64,000 nt of DNA from Geothrix sp. (GCF_030219325.1 NZ_CP126625.1:1786857-1850856); one strand, 5' to 3'; positions 33,784 to 42,993 are shown, counted from the first letter of the stretch. Numbers and translations: made by a program. The notes: generated by a model from the sequence alone, not told the origin.

Positions 33784-36292
33784 ACTCAGGCTGCAGGCCC
33801 CCGTCCGTCTGGGCAGGGCCGAGAGCGAGCTGATCCTCGGCCGTCTCCGCCAGGGGACCTGGATCATCTGGGGGGCGGGCTTCATCGTCGCGACCATCCT
33901 CTTCCTGCTGGCCGCCCCGCCGGGCTTCCGCCTCAACGCCAAGGGGCTGGTGATCACCGCGGCCCTCCTAGGCCTGGTGGCCGGATCCTCCCTGTTCCAC
34001 GTCCGCCAGCTCGGGCGGCTGCTGGCGGACCAGCCGCTGGGGCCCGATGTCTACCGCACCCTGACGCGCTTCCCCCAGGTCTCCTCCCTCCTGCTGTTCC
34101 TGCTGGCCCTGGGCCTGTGCTTCGCGACCTACCTGTGGGTCAAGCTCTACCTGGGGCAGAGCCTCTGGGTCAGCTTCATCACCATGGCCATCTTCATGGT
34201 GCTGGCGGCCCTGGGCGCCGTCTGCCAGTACTTCCTGGCCAAGCGGAACCTGATGAAGGTCTACAAGATCCTGGCGGGACAGCCCGGATTCTCGGATTCA
34301 CTGGCGCGCTTCACCACCAGCCTGCGGGCCAAGTTCGGCTTCGGGGTCCTGGGGATCACGGGCGGCGTGCTGCTGCTCTCCATCCTCGTCTCGGGCCTCA
34401 CCCTGCAGTCCTCCATCCGCACCAAGGTGGCGAGCTACGCGGGCAACGAGCTGGCGAACCTCGCGGATTCCGTGGTGTTCGTGTCGGAGATGAACACCAC
34501 GCCCGAGGATCTGGATGCCTTCCTCAGCACCCTGAAGCTGGGGGCGGGCGGAGGCGTGTCCCTGCGCCTTCCCGCCGCAAGGGGCGGTGGCATCCTGGGC
34601 TCCAGGATCCAGCCGGCCGGAGGCGGGGACATCATCGTGAGCCAGAACCTCCCGGACGGTTCGGAACTCCGGGCCGTGATCCCGGAGGCGGAATACGCCG
34701 ACGCCATCTGGCGGGCCCTGCGCCCGAACATGGCCATCCTGGCTCTGGCGGCCATCTTCCTGATGTATTTCATCCCGCTGATCCTCCGCGACGTGCAGCA
34801 GCCGCTTCTGCTCCTGAGCCGCAACACCCAGCAGGTGGGCGAGGGACGCATCGACCGGCTCGAGCCGGTCTACAGCGACGACGAGGTCGCCTCCCTGGTG
34901 CAGGGGTTCGGGCACATGGTCGGCAGCCTGCGGGGGATGGTCGTCCAGATCCGGTCGGCAAGCCGCGACCTGGCCAAGGCCTCCGCCCTGATCCGGGAAT
35001 CGGGTGACGGCATCCGCCATTCGAACCAGGGTCAGAGGGAGCTCATCGAGGCCTTCCACCAGGAGATCAACGAGCTGACGGATACCTCCATCGGCATCAG
35101 CGCCAGTTCCATGGAACTCAGCCTGGCCTCGGAGAGCACCAACGCGACCATCGTGGAGATGGCCGCCAGCGTGCAGCAGATCAACCAGAGCATGGACGAG
35201 CTGCTGATGGTGGTGGAGGGCATCACCTCGGCCATCCGGGACTTCGACGTGGCCATCAAGAACGTGGGCAAGAACGTCGACCATCTGGCCGGGCACGCGG
35301 AGCACACCAAGGAATTCGCCGAAAACCTGGAGCAGAGCACCTCGGCCATCGACGACAGCGTCAAGATCGCGCAGCGCTACACCAAGAAGGTGATCCACAA
35401 TGCCGGTCGGGGGATGGAACTGGTGGCCCGGAACCGGGAGAAGATCCAGGTCATCGAGCGGGTCGTGCAGGATTTCCATGGGACCACCCGGACCCTGCTG
35501 CAGCTGGGGGCCGACATCGCCAAGATCCTCGACTACATCGGGGACCACGCCCAGCAGACCAACCTGCTGGCCCTGAACGCCGCCATCATCGCCTCCCAGG
35601 GGGGCACGGGAGACGGACAGGCCAGGGGTTTCTCCGTCGTCGCCGACGAGATCAAGCAGCTCTCCGAACAGACGGCCCGCTCCACCCAGGAGATCCAGCA
35701 GATCATCGGCACCCTCCAGTCCGAGATCCGCAAGGCCTACCAGCAGGTGGAACTCGGCCTGGACGCCGTCCGGGACGGGGCCGAGTCGGTCGGGCAGAGC
35801 CAGGAGGCGCTCCAGGCCATCCTGGAATCCGTCAGCGAGACCGACAGCGTGGTGGAGAGCATCCTCAGCGAGACCCTCCAGCAGGCCGGCCAGGCCTCCC
35901 TGATCCACGAGGCCAACCGGAACATCCACAACCAGGTGGAAACCATCCGGTCGGTCATCGAGGAACAGCAGCAGACCAGCAACTACATCCTCTCCCTGGC
36001 CATGAACGTCCAGCAGGCGACCGCCGTCGTGCGGGACTCGACCAAAGAGCAGAGCACCGGCAGCGACGAGATCGCCAAGGCCACCGAGCAGGTGCGGGCC
36101 CTGGCCAGCAACCTGCACGAGATCCTGGCCCGCCAGGAGGACCATGTGGTCTCGCTCAAGGAGACCATGAACCGGGTGCTGGGCAAGGCCATCGAGAGCG
36201 AGAAGGCCATCGAGGTCTCCAGCGGCGCCGTGGAGCAGCTCGGGGCCCAGGTCCACATGCTCAATCGGGAAGTGAACCTCTTCAAGCTCTAG
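33746..36292 (+). CDS. MCP-like chemoreceptor with multi-helix membrane domain
   Basis: An ~848-residue receptor from the ATG at 33746 (the frame is open further upstream inside rsmD, but with no homology). I count about six membrane helices: TWIIWGAGFIVATILFLLA, GLVITAALLGLVAGSSLF, LLLFLLALGLCFATYLWV, FITMAIFMVLAALGAVCQYF, VLGITGGVLLLSILVSG and NMAILALAAIFLMYFIPLIL, with a ~130-residue loop before the last. A HAMP domain and a long signalling coiled coil follow, with the tip QTNLLALNAAIIASQGG and GFSVVADEIKQLSEQTA. The architecture differs from the classic two-helix receptor. It lies downstream of cheA-cheW and is the likely input to them. Confidence 0.85.
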   Translation: MVQPDSISGSLPELRLQAPVRLGRAESELILGRLRQGTWIIWGAGFIVATILFLLAAPPGFRLNAKGLVITAALLGLVAGSSLFHVRQLGRLLADQPLGPDVYRTLTRFPQVSSLLLFLLALGLCFATYLWVKLYLGQSLWVSFITMAIFMVLAALGAVCQYFLAKRNLMKVYKILAGQPGFSDSLARFTTSLRAKFGFGVLGITGGVLLLSILVSGLTLQSSIRTKVASYAGNELANLADSVVFVSEMNTTPEDLDAFLSTLKLGAGGGVSLRLPAARGGGILGSRIQPAGGGDIIVSQNLPDGSELRAVIPEAEYADAIWRALRPNMAILALAAIFLMYFIPLILRDVQQPLLLLSRNTQQVGEGRIDRLEPVYSDDEVASLVQGFGHMVGSLRGMVVQIRSASRDLAKASALIRESGDGIRHSNQGQRELIEAFHQEINELTDTSIGISASSMELSLASESTNATIVEMAASVQQINQSMDELLMVVEGITSAIRDFDVAIKNVGKNVDHLAGHAEHTKEFAENLEQSTSAIDDSVKIAQRYTKKVIHNAGRGMELVARNREKIQVIERVVQDFHGTTRTLLQLGADIAKILDYIGDHAQQTNLLALNAAIIASQGGTGDGQARGFSVVADEIKQLSEQTARSTQEIQQIIGTLQSEIRKAYQQVELGLDAVRDGAESVGQSQEALQAILESVSETDSVVESILSETLQQAGQASLIHEANRNIHNQVETIRSVIEEQQQTSNYILSLAMNVQQATAVVRDSTKEQSTGSDEIAKATEQVRALASNLHEILARQEDHVVSLKETMNRVLGKAIESEKAIEVSSGAVEQLGAQVHMLNREVNLFKL

Positions 36293-36334
36293 GTCCACTG
36301 GTAGGCTGGAAGCCGGTTCCACAGGCTCCCCTCC

Positions 36335-38005
36335 ATGTATCGTCTGTCCATCAAGACCAAGCTGAGCGGCGTCATCAGCATCCTGGTCCTCTCGTTCATC
36401 GCCTTCAATCTGCTGTACTACCCCCGGTGGGTGGAGCATCAGATCCGCACCCAGGCTGAACTGAGCGCCCGCCAGGTTGCCGAGACGGCGAGCTATGCCC
36501 TGGGGCCGGCGGTCAGCACCGGGAACAGCCGGGACATCACCAAGGTGCTGCAGGGGGTGCAGAACATCCCCTCGTTCCGGTTCAGCGCCGTCTATGGCGC
36601 CAACGGGGAGGCCCTGGACAGCACCTCCACCACGCCCGACTGGGCCATGGGCCAGGTCCTGAAAGATGGGATCTCGCACACCTACACCCGGCGCGAGGAC
36701 AACATGCTCGTGGCGGTGGCTCCGGTCTTCTACGAGGAGCCCCGGGCCAACCTGGTGGGGACCCTGATCATCGGGTTCACCACCGAGGGCACCCAGCGGG
36801 CCGTGCGGGAGAACATCAAGGCCAGCCTTGCCGTGGGCCTGGTCACCCTGATCCTGGGCATCGGCGTGGCCATCTTCCTCTCCAACCGCTACCTCCTGCC
36901 GGTGATCCAGCTGACGGAGGCGGCCCAGAAGGTCGCCCAGGGCAACCTGGAGGCCGTCTCAGTGAAGGTCTACACGCGGGACGAGATCCAGGACCTCAGC
37001 CAATCCTTCGAAGTGATGACCGACAAGCTGCGGGTGTCCCGGGATGAGATCGAGCGCCAGAACCGGCTCCTCGAATACCGCGTCCAGGAGCGCACGCGGC
37101 AGCTGATGGAAACCATCTGGGAACTGGAGGAGATCCGGGCCAACCTCGAGCAGCTGGTCCAGGACCGGACCCGCGGCCTGGAGCAGAGCCGCTCCGAACT
37201 CAAGGCCTGGGCGAACACCCTCGAGGAGAAGGTCCATGAGAAGACCCAGGAGCTGCGCCAGCTCAACGACAACCTGCTGATCAGCTACCAGAAGCTGAAG
37301 GAGGTCGACCGCCTGAAGGATGAGTTCCTGGCCAACATGAGCCACGAACTGCGGACCCCCCTGAATTCCATCATCGGGTTCTCGGGCATGCTCATGCAGG
37401 ACCCGCAGGGCCGCCTCGGGATCGAGGCCCGCGAGGACCTCCAGATCATCTACCAGAACGGCCGGTCGCTTCTCAACCTCATCGATTCGATCCTCGACCT
37501 CTCCAAGATCGAGGCGGGCAAGATGGAACTGGAACTGGAGGAGGTCGATCCCGTGCAGCTGCTGGATGAAGTCAGGGCCATGGCGGTCGGGCTCATCAAG
37601 GGTCGCCCCATCGACCTCCAGTACCTCCGCCCGGAGGAGGACATCCGCGTCATGGGCGACCGGGACCGGCTGCGGCAGGTCTTCACGAACCTGGCCGGAA
37701 ACGCCATCAAGTTCACCGAGTCCGGGTCGGTGCGGATTTCCGCCAGCTGCGAGGGGAGACGCTTCAAGGTGCGCATCGAGGACACCGGCATCGGCATGAG
37801 CGAGGAGGAGCTGGACCGCCTCTTCAAGCCCTTCCAACAGGTGGACGGGAGCATCACGAGGCGTTTCGGCGGGACCGGTCTGGGCCTGGCGATCAGCCAG
37901 CGCTTCATGAGCCTCATGCACGGCCGCATCAACGCCACCAGCAGGAAGGGCGAGGGCAGCACCTTCATCGTCGAGATGCCCCTGGCCACTGGAGCGGGCC
38001 GATGA
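36335..38005 (+). CDS. HAMP sensor histidine kinase
   Basis: A 556-residue membrane kinase. Helix one (residues ~10-30) and helix two (GLVTLILGIGVAIFLSNRYL) flank a ~140-residue periplasmic sensor. HAMP and a long Glu/Arg-rich coiled coil (~235-320) follow. The HisKA domain has phospho-acceptor His337 in NMSHELRTPLNSIIGF, and the ATPase domain carries NLAGNAIKFTES, EDTGIGMSEE and GTGLGLAISQ. Its last 4 bases overlap the receiver-GAF-pseudokinase gene (ATGA), so the two products are made together and probably form a pair. Confidence 0.92.
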   Translation: MYRLSIKTKLSGVISILVLSFIAFNLLYYPRWVEHQIRTQAELSARQVAETASYALGPAVSTGNSRDITKVLQGVQNIPSFRFSAVYGANGEALDSTSTTPDWAMGQVLKDGISHTYTRREDNMLVAVAPVFYEEPRANLVGTLIIGFTTEGTQRAVRENIKASLAVGLVTLILGIGVAIFLSNRYLLPVIQLTEAAQKVAQGNLEAVSVKVYTRDEIQDLSQSFEVMTDKLRVSRDEIERQNRLLEYRVQERTRQLMETIWELEEIRANLEQLVQDRTRGLEQSRSELKAWANTLEEKVHEKTQELRQLNDNLLISYQKLKEVDRLKDEFLANMSHELRTPLNSIIGFSGMLMQDPQGRLGIEAREDLQIIYQNGRSLLNLIDSILDLSKIEAGKMELELEEVDPVQLLDEVRAMAVGLIKGRPIDLQYLRPEEDIRVMGDRDRLRQVFTNLAGNAIKFTESGSVRISASCEGRRFKVRIEDTGIGMSEEELDRLFKPFQQVDGSITRRFGGTGLGLAISQRFMSLMHGRINATSRKGEGSTFIVEMPLATGAGR

Positions 38006-39813
38006 GCACCGCCCCCCGCATCCTCTGCATCGAGGACAACCCCATGAACTGGCGCCTGGTGCAGCGCCTCCTGTCCCAGGCCGGCTATGAGATGCACTGG
38101 GCCGATGATGGCCTCAAGGGCTGCGATCTGGCCCTGGCGCTGAAACCCGCCCTGATCCTGCTCGACATCAACCTGCCGGGCCTGTCGGGCTTCGAGGTGG
38201 CCACCAAGCTCCGGCAGAACACCAGCATGGACGCCACGCTCATCGTCGCCCTGACGGCCAAGACCATGCGGAGCGACCGGGAGACGGCCCTGGTCACGGG
38301 GTGCGACGGGTTCATCCCGAAACCCATCGACCCCTTCCTGTTCGTCGCCCAGGTGGAGGCCTACCTGGGCGGCCGGCGGGACCACCTCGAGCAGGGGCGG
38401 GAAGGGGCCGCCCTTCGGCAGTTCAGCCAGCAGGTCGTGGAGCACCTGGAAACGCAGCTGAAGGAGGCCCAGGAAGGCAACCGGAAGCTCCTGGCCGCCC
38501 AGTCCGAGCTGGAGCAGCGCAGCCACCACCTCTCCCGCCTCTTGTCGCTCAGCAAGGAGATCATCCCCATCGTGAACGACGGGGACATCCTGTTTCGGGT
38601 CCTGGGGCAGCTCCAGGAGGAGCTCCACCTCGACCGACTCCGGGCCTACCGGGTGCATGGCAGCGGGACCTATTTCGAGGGGCTGGAGAAGACACCGGAC
38701 CATTTCGCCGAGACCACGGTCATCCCCTCCACCCACCCGCTGATCATCTGGGCCAATGGTCTTCCCGATGGCACGATCCTCACCGGCAGCGACCTTCGCC
38801 AATCGGCCCCCTGGGAGCAGGGCATCGACCTGGGGCTGTGGTCTCCCAGGGCCCAGGCCCTGCTGCTCCCCCTCCGTAGCCGGTCTGGGGACCAGCATCT
38901 CTGGGGGTTCCTGGCCGCCGATCGTCCGGACCAGCCCTTCCTGCCCTTCGAGACGGAGCTGGCGGCCCTCCATGCGGGCATCCTCCAGGTCAGTCTGGAG
39001 AACGCCGGGCTCATCGCCCACCTGGCCGACACCAGCCGGGCCCTGGGCACCAGCTACGAGGGGCTCGAATCCGCCTATGAGGCCCTGAAGGAGGCCCAGC
39101 GGGCCCTGGGGGCCCAGAACCAGAGGACCGCCCTGGGAACGCTCTTCATGAGCATGGCGCAGCGGCTCCAGTCTCCTGTGGGCGTGCTCAAGCAGGAGAG
39201 CGCTGCGCTCTCGGTCTTCATGGAGCGCCCAGAGGTTCCTGCCCCGGAGGACAGGGCGGAGTGCCACCGGTCCATGCACCAGATCTGCGAGGCCGTCTCC
39301 CAGGTGGATGGCCTGGTCCGGGGACTGCTCCGCCGCGCAGGGCAGGGCGAGGCGCGCTCCCCCGAATGGATCCACCTCCACGACCTCATGAGCCAGGAAC
39401 TGGAACTCCTCCGGGCAGAGGGCACGCTCCCGGAGTCCCTGGCGGTGGAGATGAACTTCCAGGCGCCCCGGGATCTCCTCTTCGGGGTGTATTCGGACTT
39501 TGCGGAGTTGCTCAGCCACCTGGTCGGCCACGCCGTGCAGGGCCAGGCCGGGCGGATCACCCTGCGAACCTGGGGGGGGAACAGCCACTTCCGCATCGAG
39601 CTGGAAGACGATGGCGCCGCCATCGATGAGGCGCTGCTCGACACGGCCTTTGAACCCTTCCCCGACCTTCGGGCAGGGGCCAGTGCCTCCGGCCGGAAGC
39701 CGGGCCAGGGGCTTCCCAGCTGTGGCCAGCTCATGAAGGCCTACGGCGGGGCGGTCCAGATCCTGCCGGCGGAACGGGGTTCCCTCGTGCGGATCAGTTT
39801 TCCGATGGAGTAG
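38002..39813 (+). CDS. receiver-GAF protein with degenerate histidine kinase module
   Basis: A 603-residue cytoplasmic protein. The N-terminal receiver is intact (IEDNPMNWRLV, phospho-acceptor Asp55 in LLDINLPGLSG, switch Lys in GFIPKPIDP). A coiled coil and a GAF-like domain (~185-345) follow. The last ~230 residues have the layout of a kinase, but the HisKA position reads SMAQRLQSPVG where active members have AHE(I/L)xNP, the N-box Asn is replaced (HLVGHAVQG), G1 is DDGAAID and G2 is GQGLPSCGQL. It therefore looks like a pseudokinase, perhaps a scaffold or a phosphorylation-gated binding module for the preceding kinase. Domain calls are by pattern; the loss of catalytic residues is directly seen. 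Confidence 0.82.
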   Translation: MSTAPRILCIEDNPMNWRLVQRLLSQAGYEMHWADDGLKGCDLALALKPALILLDINLPGLSGFEVATKLRQNTSMDATLIVALTAKTMRSDRETALVTGCDGFIPKPIDPFLFVAQVEAYLGGRRDHLEQGREGAALRQFSQQVVEHLETQLKEAQEGNRKLLAAQSELEQRSHHLSRLLSLSKEIIPIVNDGDILFRVLGQLQEELHLDRLRAYRVHGSGTYFEGLEKTPDHFAETTVIPSTHPLIIWANGLPDGTILTGSDLRQSAPWEQGIDLGLWSPRAQALLLPLRSRSGDQHLWGFLAADRPDQPFLPFETELAALHAGILQVSLENAGLIAHLADTSRALGTSYEGLESAYEALKEAQRALGAQNQRTALGTLFMSMAQRLQSPVGVLKQESAALSVFMERPEVPAPEDRAECHRSMHQICEAVSQVDGLVRGLLRRAGQGEARSPEWIHLHDLMSQELELLRAEGTLPESLAVEMNFQAPRDLLFGVYSDFAELLSHLVGHAVQGQAGRITLRTWGGNSHFRIELEDDGAAIDEALLDTAFEPFPDLRAGASASGRKPGQGLPSCGQLMKAYGGAVQILPAERGSLVRISFPME

Positions 39814-39817
39814 ACCC

Positions 39818-40510
39818 CTATCGGGTCACCCGCTTCTCGATGCGCTTCTCGTATTCCGCCCCGAGCACCAGGCGGTGGACGAAGATGCCCGGCGTGTGGA
39901 TGGCGTCCGGATCCAGCATCCCGACCTCGACGATCTCCTCCACCTCGGCGATGCAGACCTTCCCGCAGGTGGCTGCCATGGGGTTGAAGTTGCGGGCGGT
40001 CTTGCGGAAGACCAGGTTGCCGAGGCGGTCCGCCTTCCAGGCCTTCACCAGGGCGAAATCAGCGAAGATCCCGGTCTCCAGCACACATTCCCGGCCCCGG
40101 AGCAGGCGGGTCTCCTTGCCCTCGGCCACCCTGGTGCCGGCCCCGGTGGGGGTGAAGAAGGCCGGGATGCCGGCCCCGCCGGCCCGCATGCGCTCCGCCA
40201 AGGTGCCCTGGGGCACCAGCTCGACCTCCAGCTCGCCGCTGAGGAACTGCCGCTCGAATTCCGCGTTCTCGCCCACGTAGCTGCTGACCATCTTCCGGAT
40301 CTGGCGGTTCTTCAGCAGGATCCCGAGCCCGAAATCATCCACGCCCGCATTGTTGGAATAACAGGTGAGATCCCTCGCGCCGGACTGGGCCAGGGCCGCG
40401 ATGAGGTGCTCGGGAATGCCGCAGAGGCCGAACCCACCCACGGCGAGGTGGGCACCATCCGGTATGTCCTTCACGGCTTCCAGGGCACTGCTGACGCGCT
40501 TGTCGATCAT
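39818..40510 (-). CDS. scoA: CoA-transferase alpha subunit (SCOT/AtoD type), unpaired
   Basis: A 230-residue alpha subunit of a family I CoA transferase. I chose the ATG at 40510, with GAGG upstream, because the family begins at [20 protein letters not shown]. The CoA/oxyanion motif [16 protein letters not shown] and [17 protein letters not shown] are typical of succinyl-CoA:3-oxoacid transferases. The beta subunit that carries the catalytic Glu normally follows directly, but here the next sequence is the 3' end of a convergent signalling gene and no beta subunit is in the window. The protein can work only with a partner encoded elsewhere. Confidence 0.88.
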   Translation of the reverse strand: MIDKRVSSALEAVKDIPDGAHLAVGGFGLCGIPEHLIAALAQSGARDLTCYSNNAGVDDFGLGILLKNRQIRKMVSSYVGENAEFERQFLSGELEVELVPQGTLAERMRAGGAGIPAFFTPTGAGTRVAEGKETRLLRGRECVLETGIFADFALVKAWKADRLGNLVFRKTARNFNPMAATCGKVCIAEVEEIVEVGMLDPDAIHTPGIFVHRLVLGAEYEKRIEKRVTR

Positions 40511-40610
40511 GAATCCGTCCTCGTCGGGGATTTGTTGGGCACTCTTAATCCAGTGTGCCACTTCTGCCATGCTTCTTCGAAGTCACTGTTGTGAAAGGCA
40601 GGTCGCATCC

Positions 40611-41696
40611 ATGATCCGGAACCTTCTCCTGCTGGCCGCCCTGGCGCTGCCCGCCGCGGCCCAGGCTCCCGCCCACGGTCAGCCCGCACCCTCCGAAGAG
40701 ACCGTTCCCGGCGATGGCCTCCGACACGTCAAGGAGGCCCACCTCCGCCATGTCCAGAAGCTCACGGGAACGGGCTCCAACGCCGAGGCCTACTGGTCGA
40801 ACGACGGGAAGAAGGTCATCTTCCAGAGCACCCGGGACGGCTATCCCTGCGACCAGCTCTACACCATGAACGCCGATGGGACCGAGCAGAAGCGCGTGAG
40901 CACCGGTAAGGGCCGCGTCACCTGCGGCTGGTTCCTGCCGGGTGACCGTCAGATCATCTTCGCGAGCACGCACGGAGCGGGGCCCGAGTGCCCCGAGGGA
41001 CCACCCTTCACGCCGGGCAAGTACCAGTGGCCGGTGTTCCAGGGCTACGACCTCTACCTTGCCAACGCCGATGGCAGCGATGCGAAGCCCTTTCTCGCCT
41101 CGCCGGGCTATGACGCCGAAGCCACTGTGGCACCCAATGGCAAGTGGATCATCTTCACCAGTGAACGCAGTGGCGACGTGGATGTCTGGCGCGTCGACCT
41201 GGACGGGAAGCACCTGCTGCGCCTCACCGACGGTGTGGGCTACGATGGCGGTGCGGTCTTCAGCCCCGATTCGAAGCTCATCGTCTGGCGCACCAACTAC
41301 CCCAAGGGCGAGGCGGCCTCGGCGAAATACCGCGACCTGCTGAAGCAGCACCTGGTGGAGCCCATGGACATGGACATCTGGGTGATGAACGCCGACGGCA
41401 GCGGCAAGCGGCAGGTGACGAAGCTGCCGGGCGCGGCCTTCGCACCCATCTTCACGCCGGACGGGAAGGGCATCGTCTTTGCCACCAACCACCACGACAA
41501 CGAAGGCAAGGGCAGGGGCTTCGACCTCTTCCGGATCAACCTGGACGGCACGGGCCTGGAGCGGATCACCTGGACCGGCGTGTTCAACTCCTTCCCCCAC
41601 TTCAGTCCCGATGGCAGGAAGCTGCTCTGGGTGAGCGGGAGGGCCCCCCGGGGCTCCCGCCAGTTCGACGTGTGCGTGGCGGAGTGGGTGAATTGA
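40611..41696 (+). CDS. TolB-like beta-propeller secreted protein
   Basis: A 361-residue protein from the ATG at 40611 with signal peptide MIRNLLLLAALALPAAA followed by Q. It contains five or six PD40/WD40-like blades with the recurrent pattern of SNDGKKVIFQSTRDGYPCDQ, MNADGTEQKRVS, PNGKWIIFTSERSGDVDVW and SPDGRKLLWVSGRA. This resembles the TolB propeller, but the TolB N-terminal domain is missing and no tol-pal genes are nearby, so a Tol role is not supported. Its stop overlaps the start of gmhB by 4 bases. Confidence 0.8.
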   Translation: MIRNLLLLAALALPAAAQAPAHGQPAPSEETVPGDGLRHVKEAHLRHVQKLTGTGSNAEAYWSNDGKKVIFQSTRDGYPCDQLYTMNADGTEQKRVSTGKGRVTCGWFLPGDRQIIFASTHGAGPECPEGPPFTPGKYQWPVFQGYDLYLANADGSDAKPFLASPGYDAEATVAPNGKWIIFTSERSGDVDVWRVDLDGKHLLRLTDGVGYDGGAVFSPDSKLIVWRTNYPKGEAASAKYRDLLKQHLVEPMDMDIWVMNADGSGKRQVTKLPGAAFAPIFTPDGKGIVFATNHHDNEGKGRGFDLFRINLDGTGLERITWTGVFNSFPHFSPDGRKLLWVSGRAPRGSRQFDVCVAEWVN

Positions 41697-42256
41697 GCGC
41701 GAAGCTGAAACCAGCCATCTTCCTGGACCGGGACGGCACCTTGAACGAGGAGGTCGACTTCCTCTGCGACCCGGAGCAGCTGGTCCTGGTTCCCGGCGCT
41801 GCCGGGGCGGTGGCGCGCCTGAACGCCAGGGGCATCCCCGTGGTGGTGGTCACCAACCAGAGCGGCATCGGCCGCGGCAGGTACGGGTGGCAGGATTTTG
41901 CCGCCGTCATGAGCCGCATGGGCACCCTGCTGGCCCTGGAGAACGCCCGCATCGACGCCGTCTATGCCTCCCCGCACCATGAGCACGCCCTCGGGGAGTA
42001 CGCCGTGGCGGATCATCCGGAGCGGAAGCCGAACCCCGGCATGCTGCTCCGGGCCGCCGAGGAGCACGGCCTCGACCTGACCCGCTCCTGGATGGTGGGC
42101 GACAAGGGCATCGATCTGGAAGCCGGCCGCCGGGCCGGTTGCCAGGTGGCCCTCGTCCGGACGGGGTACGGTTCCCGGGTGGATGGTTCCACCGCGGATC
42201 TGGTGGCGGAGAGCCTTCCTGAGGCCATCGACTGGATCCTGGCCCGGTGGCCATGA
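41693..42256 (+). CDS. gmhB: HAD phosphatase, GmhB-like
   Basis: A 187-residue HAD enzyme. The TTG at 41693 overlaps the previous stop and has GGAG eight bases upstream. Motif I is IFLDRDGTLNEE, motif II VVVTNQSGIGRG, motif III ERKPNPGML and motif IV MVGDKGIDLEAGRRAG, all as in D,D-heptose 1,7-bisphosphate 7-phosphatase, which makes ADP-heptose precursors for the LPS core. The zinc-binding Cys of E. coli GmhB (CPHH...CDC) are absent: the loop reads ASPHHEHALGEYAVADHPER, keeping only His. It may be a zinc-free variant or act on a related sugar phosphate. Its end overlaps sfsA by 4 bases. Confidence 0.78.
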   Translation: MSAKLKPAIFLDRDGTLNEEVDFLCDPEQLVLVPGAAGAVARLNARGIPVVVVTNQSGIGRGRYGWQDFAAVMSRMGTLLALENARIDAVYASPHHEHALGEYAVADHPERKPNPGMLLRAAEEHGLDLTRSWMVGDKGIDLEAGRRAGCQVALVRTGYGSRVDGSTADLVAESLPEAIDWILARWP

Positions 42257-42993
42257 TCCTGGTCGAGAAGCCGGGACTGGTGCAGGGCCGCCTGATCCAG
42301 CGCTACAAGCGCTTCCTGGCTGACGTGCAGCTGGAGGATGGCAGCGTCGTCACGGCCCACACCACGAACACCGGTTCCATGAAGACCTGCTGGGAACCCG
42401 GGGATCGCGTGCTCCTGGAGCCTGCCGCCAATCCCGAGCGCAAGCTGAAGTTCACCTGGCTGGCGGTGGAACGGCCCGGCGGCTGGGTGGGCGTGGAAAC
42501 GGGCATGCCCAACCGCGTCGTGGCCGAGGCGGCTCGCCGGGACGCGCTGCCCGGCCTGACGGGCCTCCACGGCGTTCACACGGAAGTCGCCTACGGGGGT
42601 GAGCGCAGCCGCATCGACGTGCTGGCCCTGGATGGAGAGGGGCGCCAGGTCTTCATCGAGGTGAAGAACACCACGCTGAAGGAGGGACCCTGGGCCCTGT
42701 TCCCGGACGCCGTCACGGAACGGGGCACCAAGCACCTGCGGGAGCTCCAGGCGATGGTGCGGGAGGGCCACCGGGCCGCCATCGCCCTGTTCGTGCACCG
42801 CATGGACGTGGACCGTTTCGACGCCGCGCGCGAGATCGACCCCGGCTATGCGGCGGAACTGGACCGCGCCGCGAAGACCGGAGTGATGGTGCTGCCCCTG
42901 GCTGTGCGCCTCGTCACAAGGCAGGAGCCAAGCGGTCTGTGGAACCTCGGGTGGGAATTACCGGGCCTTCTGCCCTGGGTTCCCCGGCGATAG
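42253..42993 (+). CDS. sfsA: SfsA family DNA/RNA nuclease-like protein
   Basis: A 246-residue protein; the ATG at 42253 overlaps the gmhB stop (ATGA). It has the SfsA hallmarks YKRFLADVQLEDG, AHTTNTGSMKTCWEPG, RIDVLALDGEGRQVFIEVKN and FPDAVTERGTKHLREL. The fold pairs an OB-like N-terminal domain with a PD-(D/E)xK-like core (D...EVK visible). E. coli SfsA was named for sugar-fermentation stimulation and binds DNA; its physiological role is unresolved. Confidence 0.9.
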   Translation: MILVEKPGLVQGRLIQRYKRFLADVQLEDGSVVTAHTTNTGSMKTCWEPGDRVLLEPAANPERKLKFTWLAVERPGGWVGVETGMPNRVVAEAARRDALPGLTGLHGVHTEVAYGGERSRIDVLALDGEGRQVFIEVKNTTLKEGPWALFPDAVTERGTKHLRELQAMVREGHRAAIALFVHRMDVDRFDAAREIDPGYAAELDRAAKTGVMVLPLAVRLVTRQEPSGLWNLGWELPGLLPWVPRR

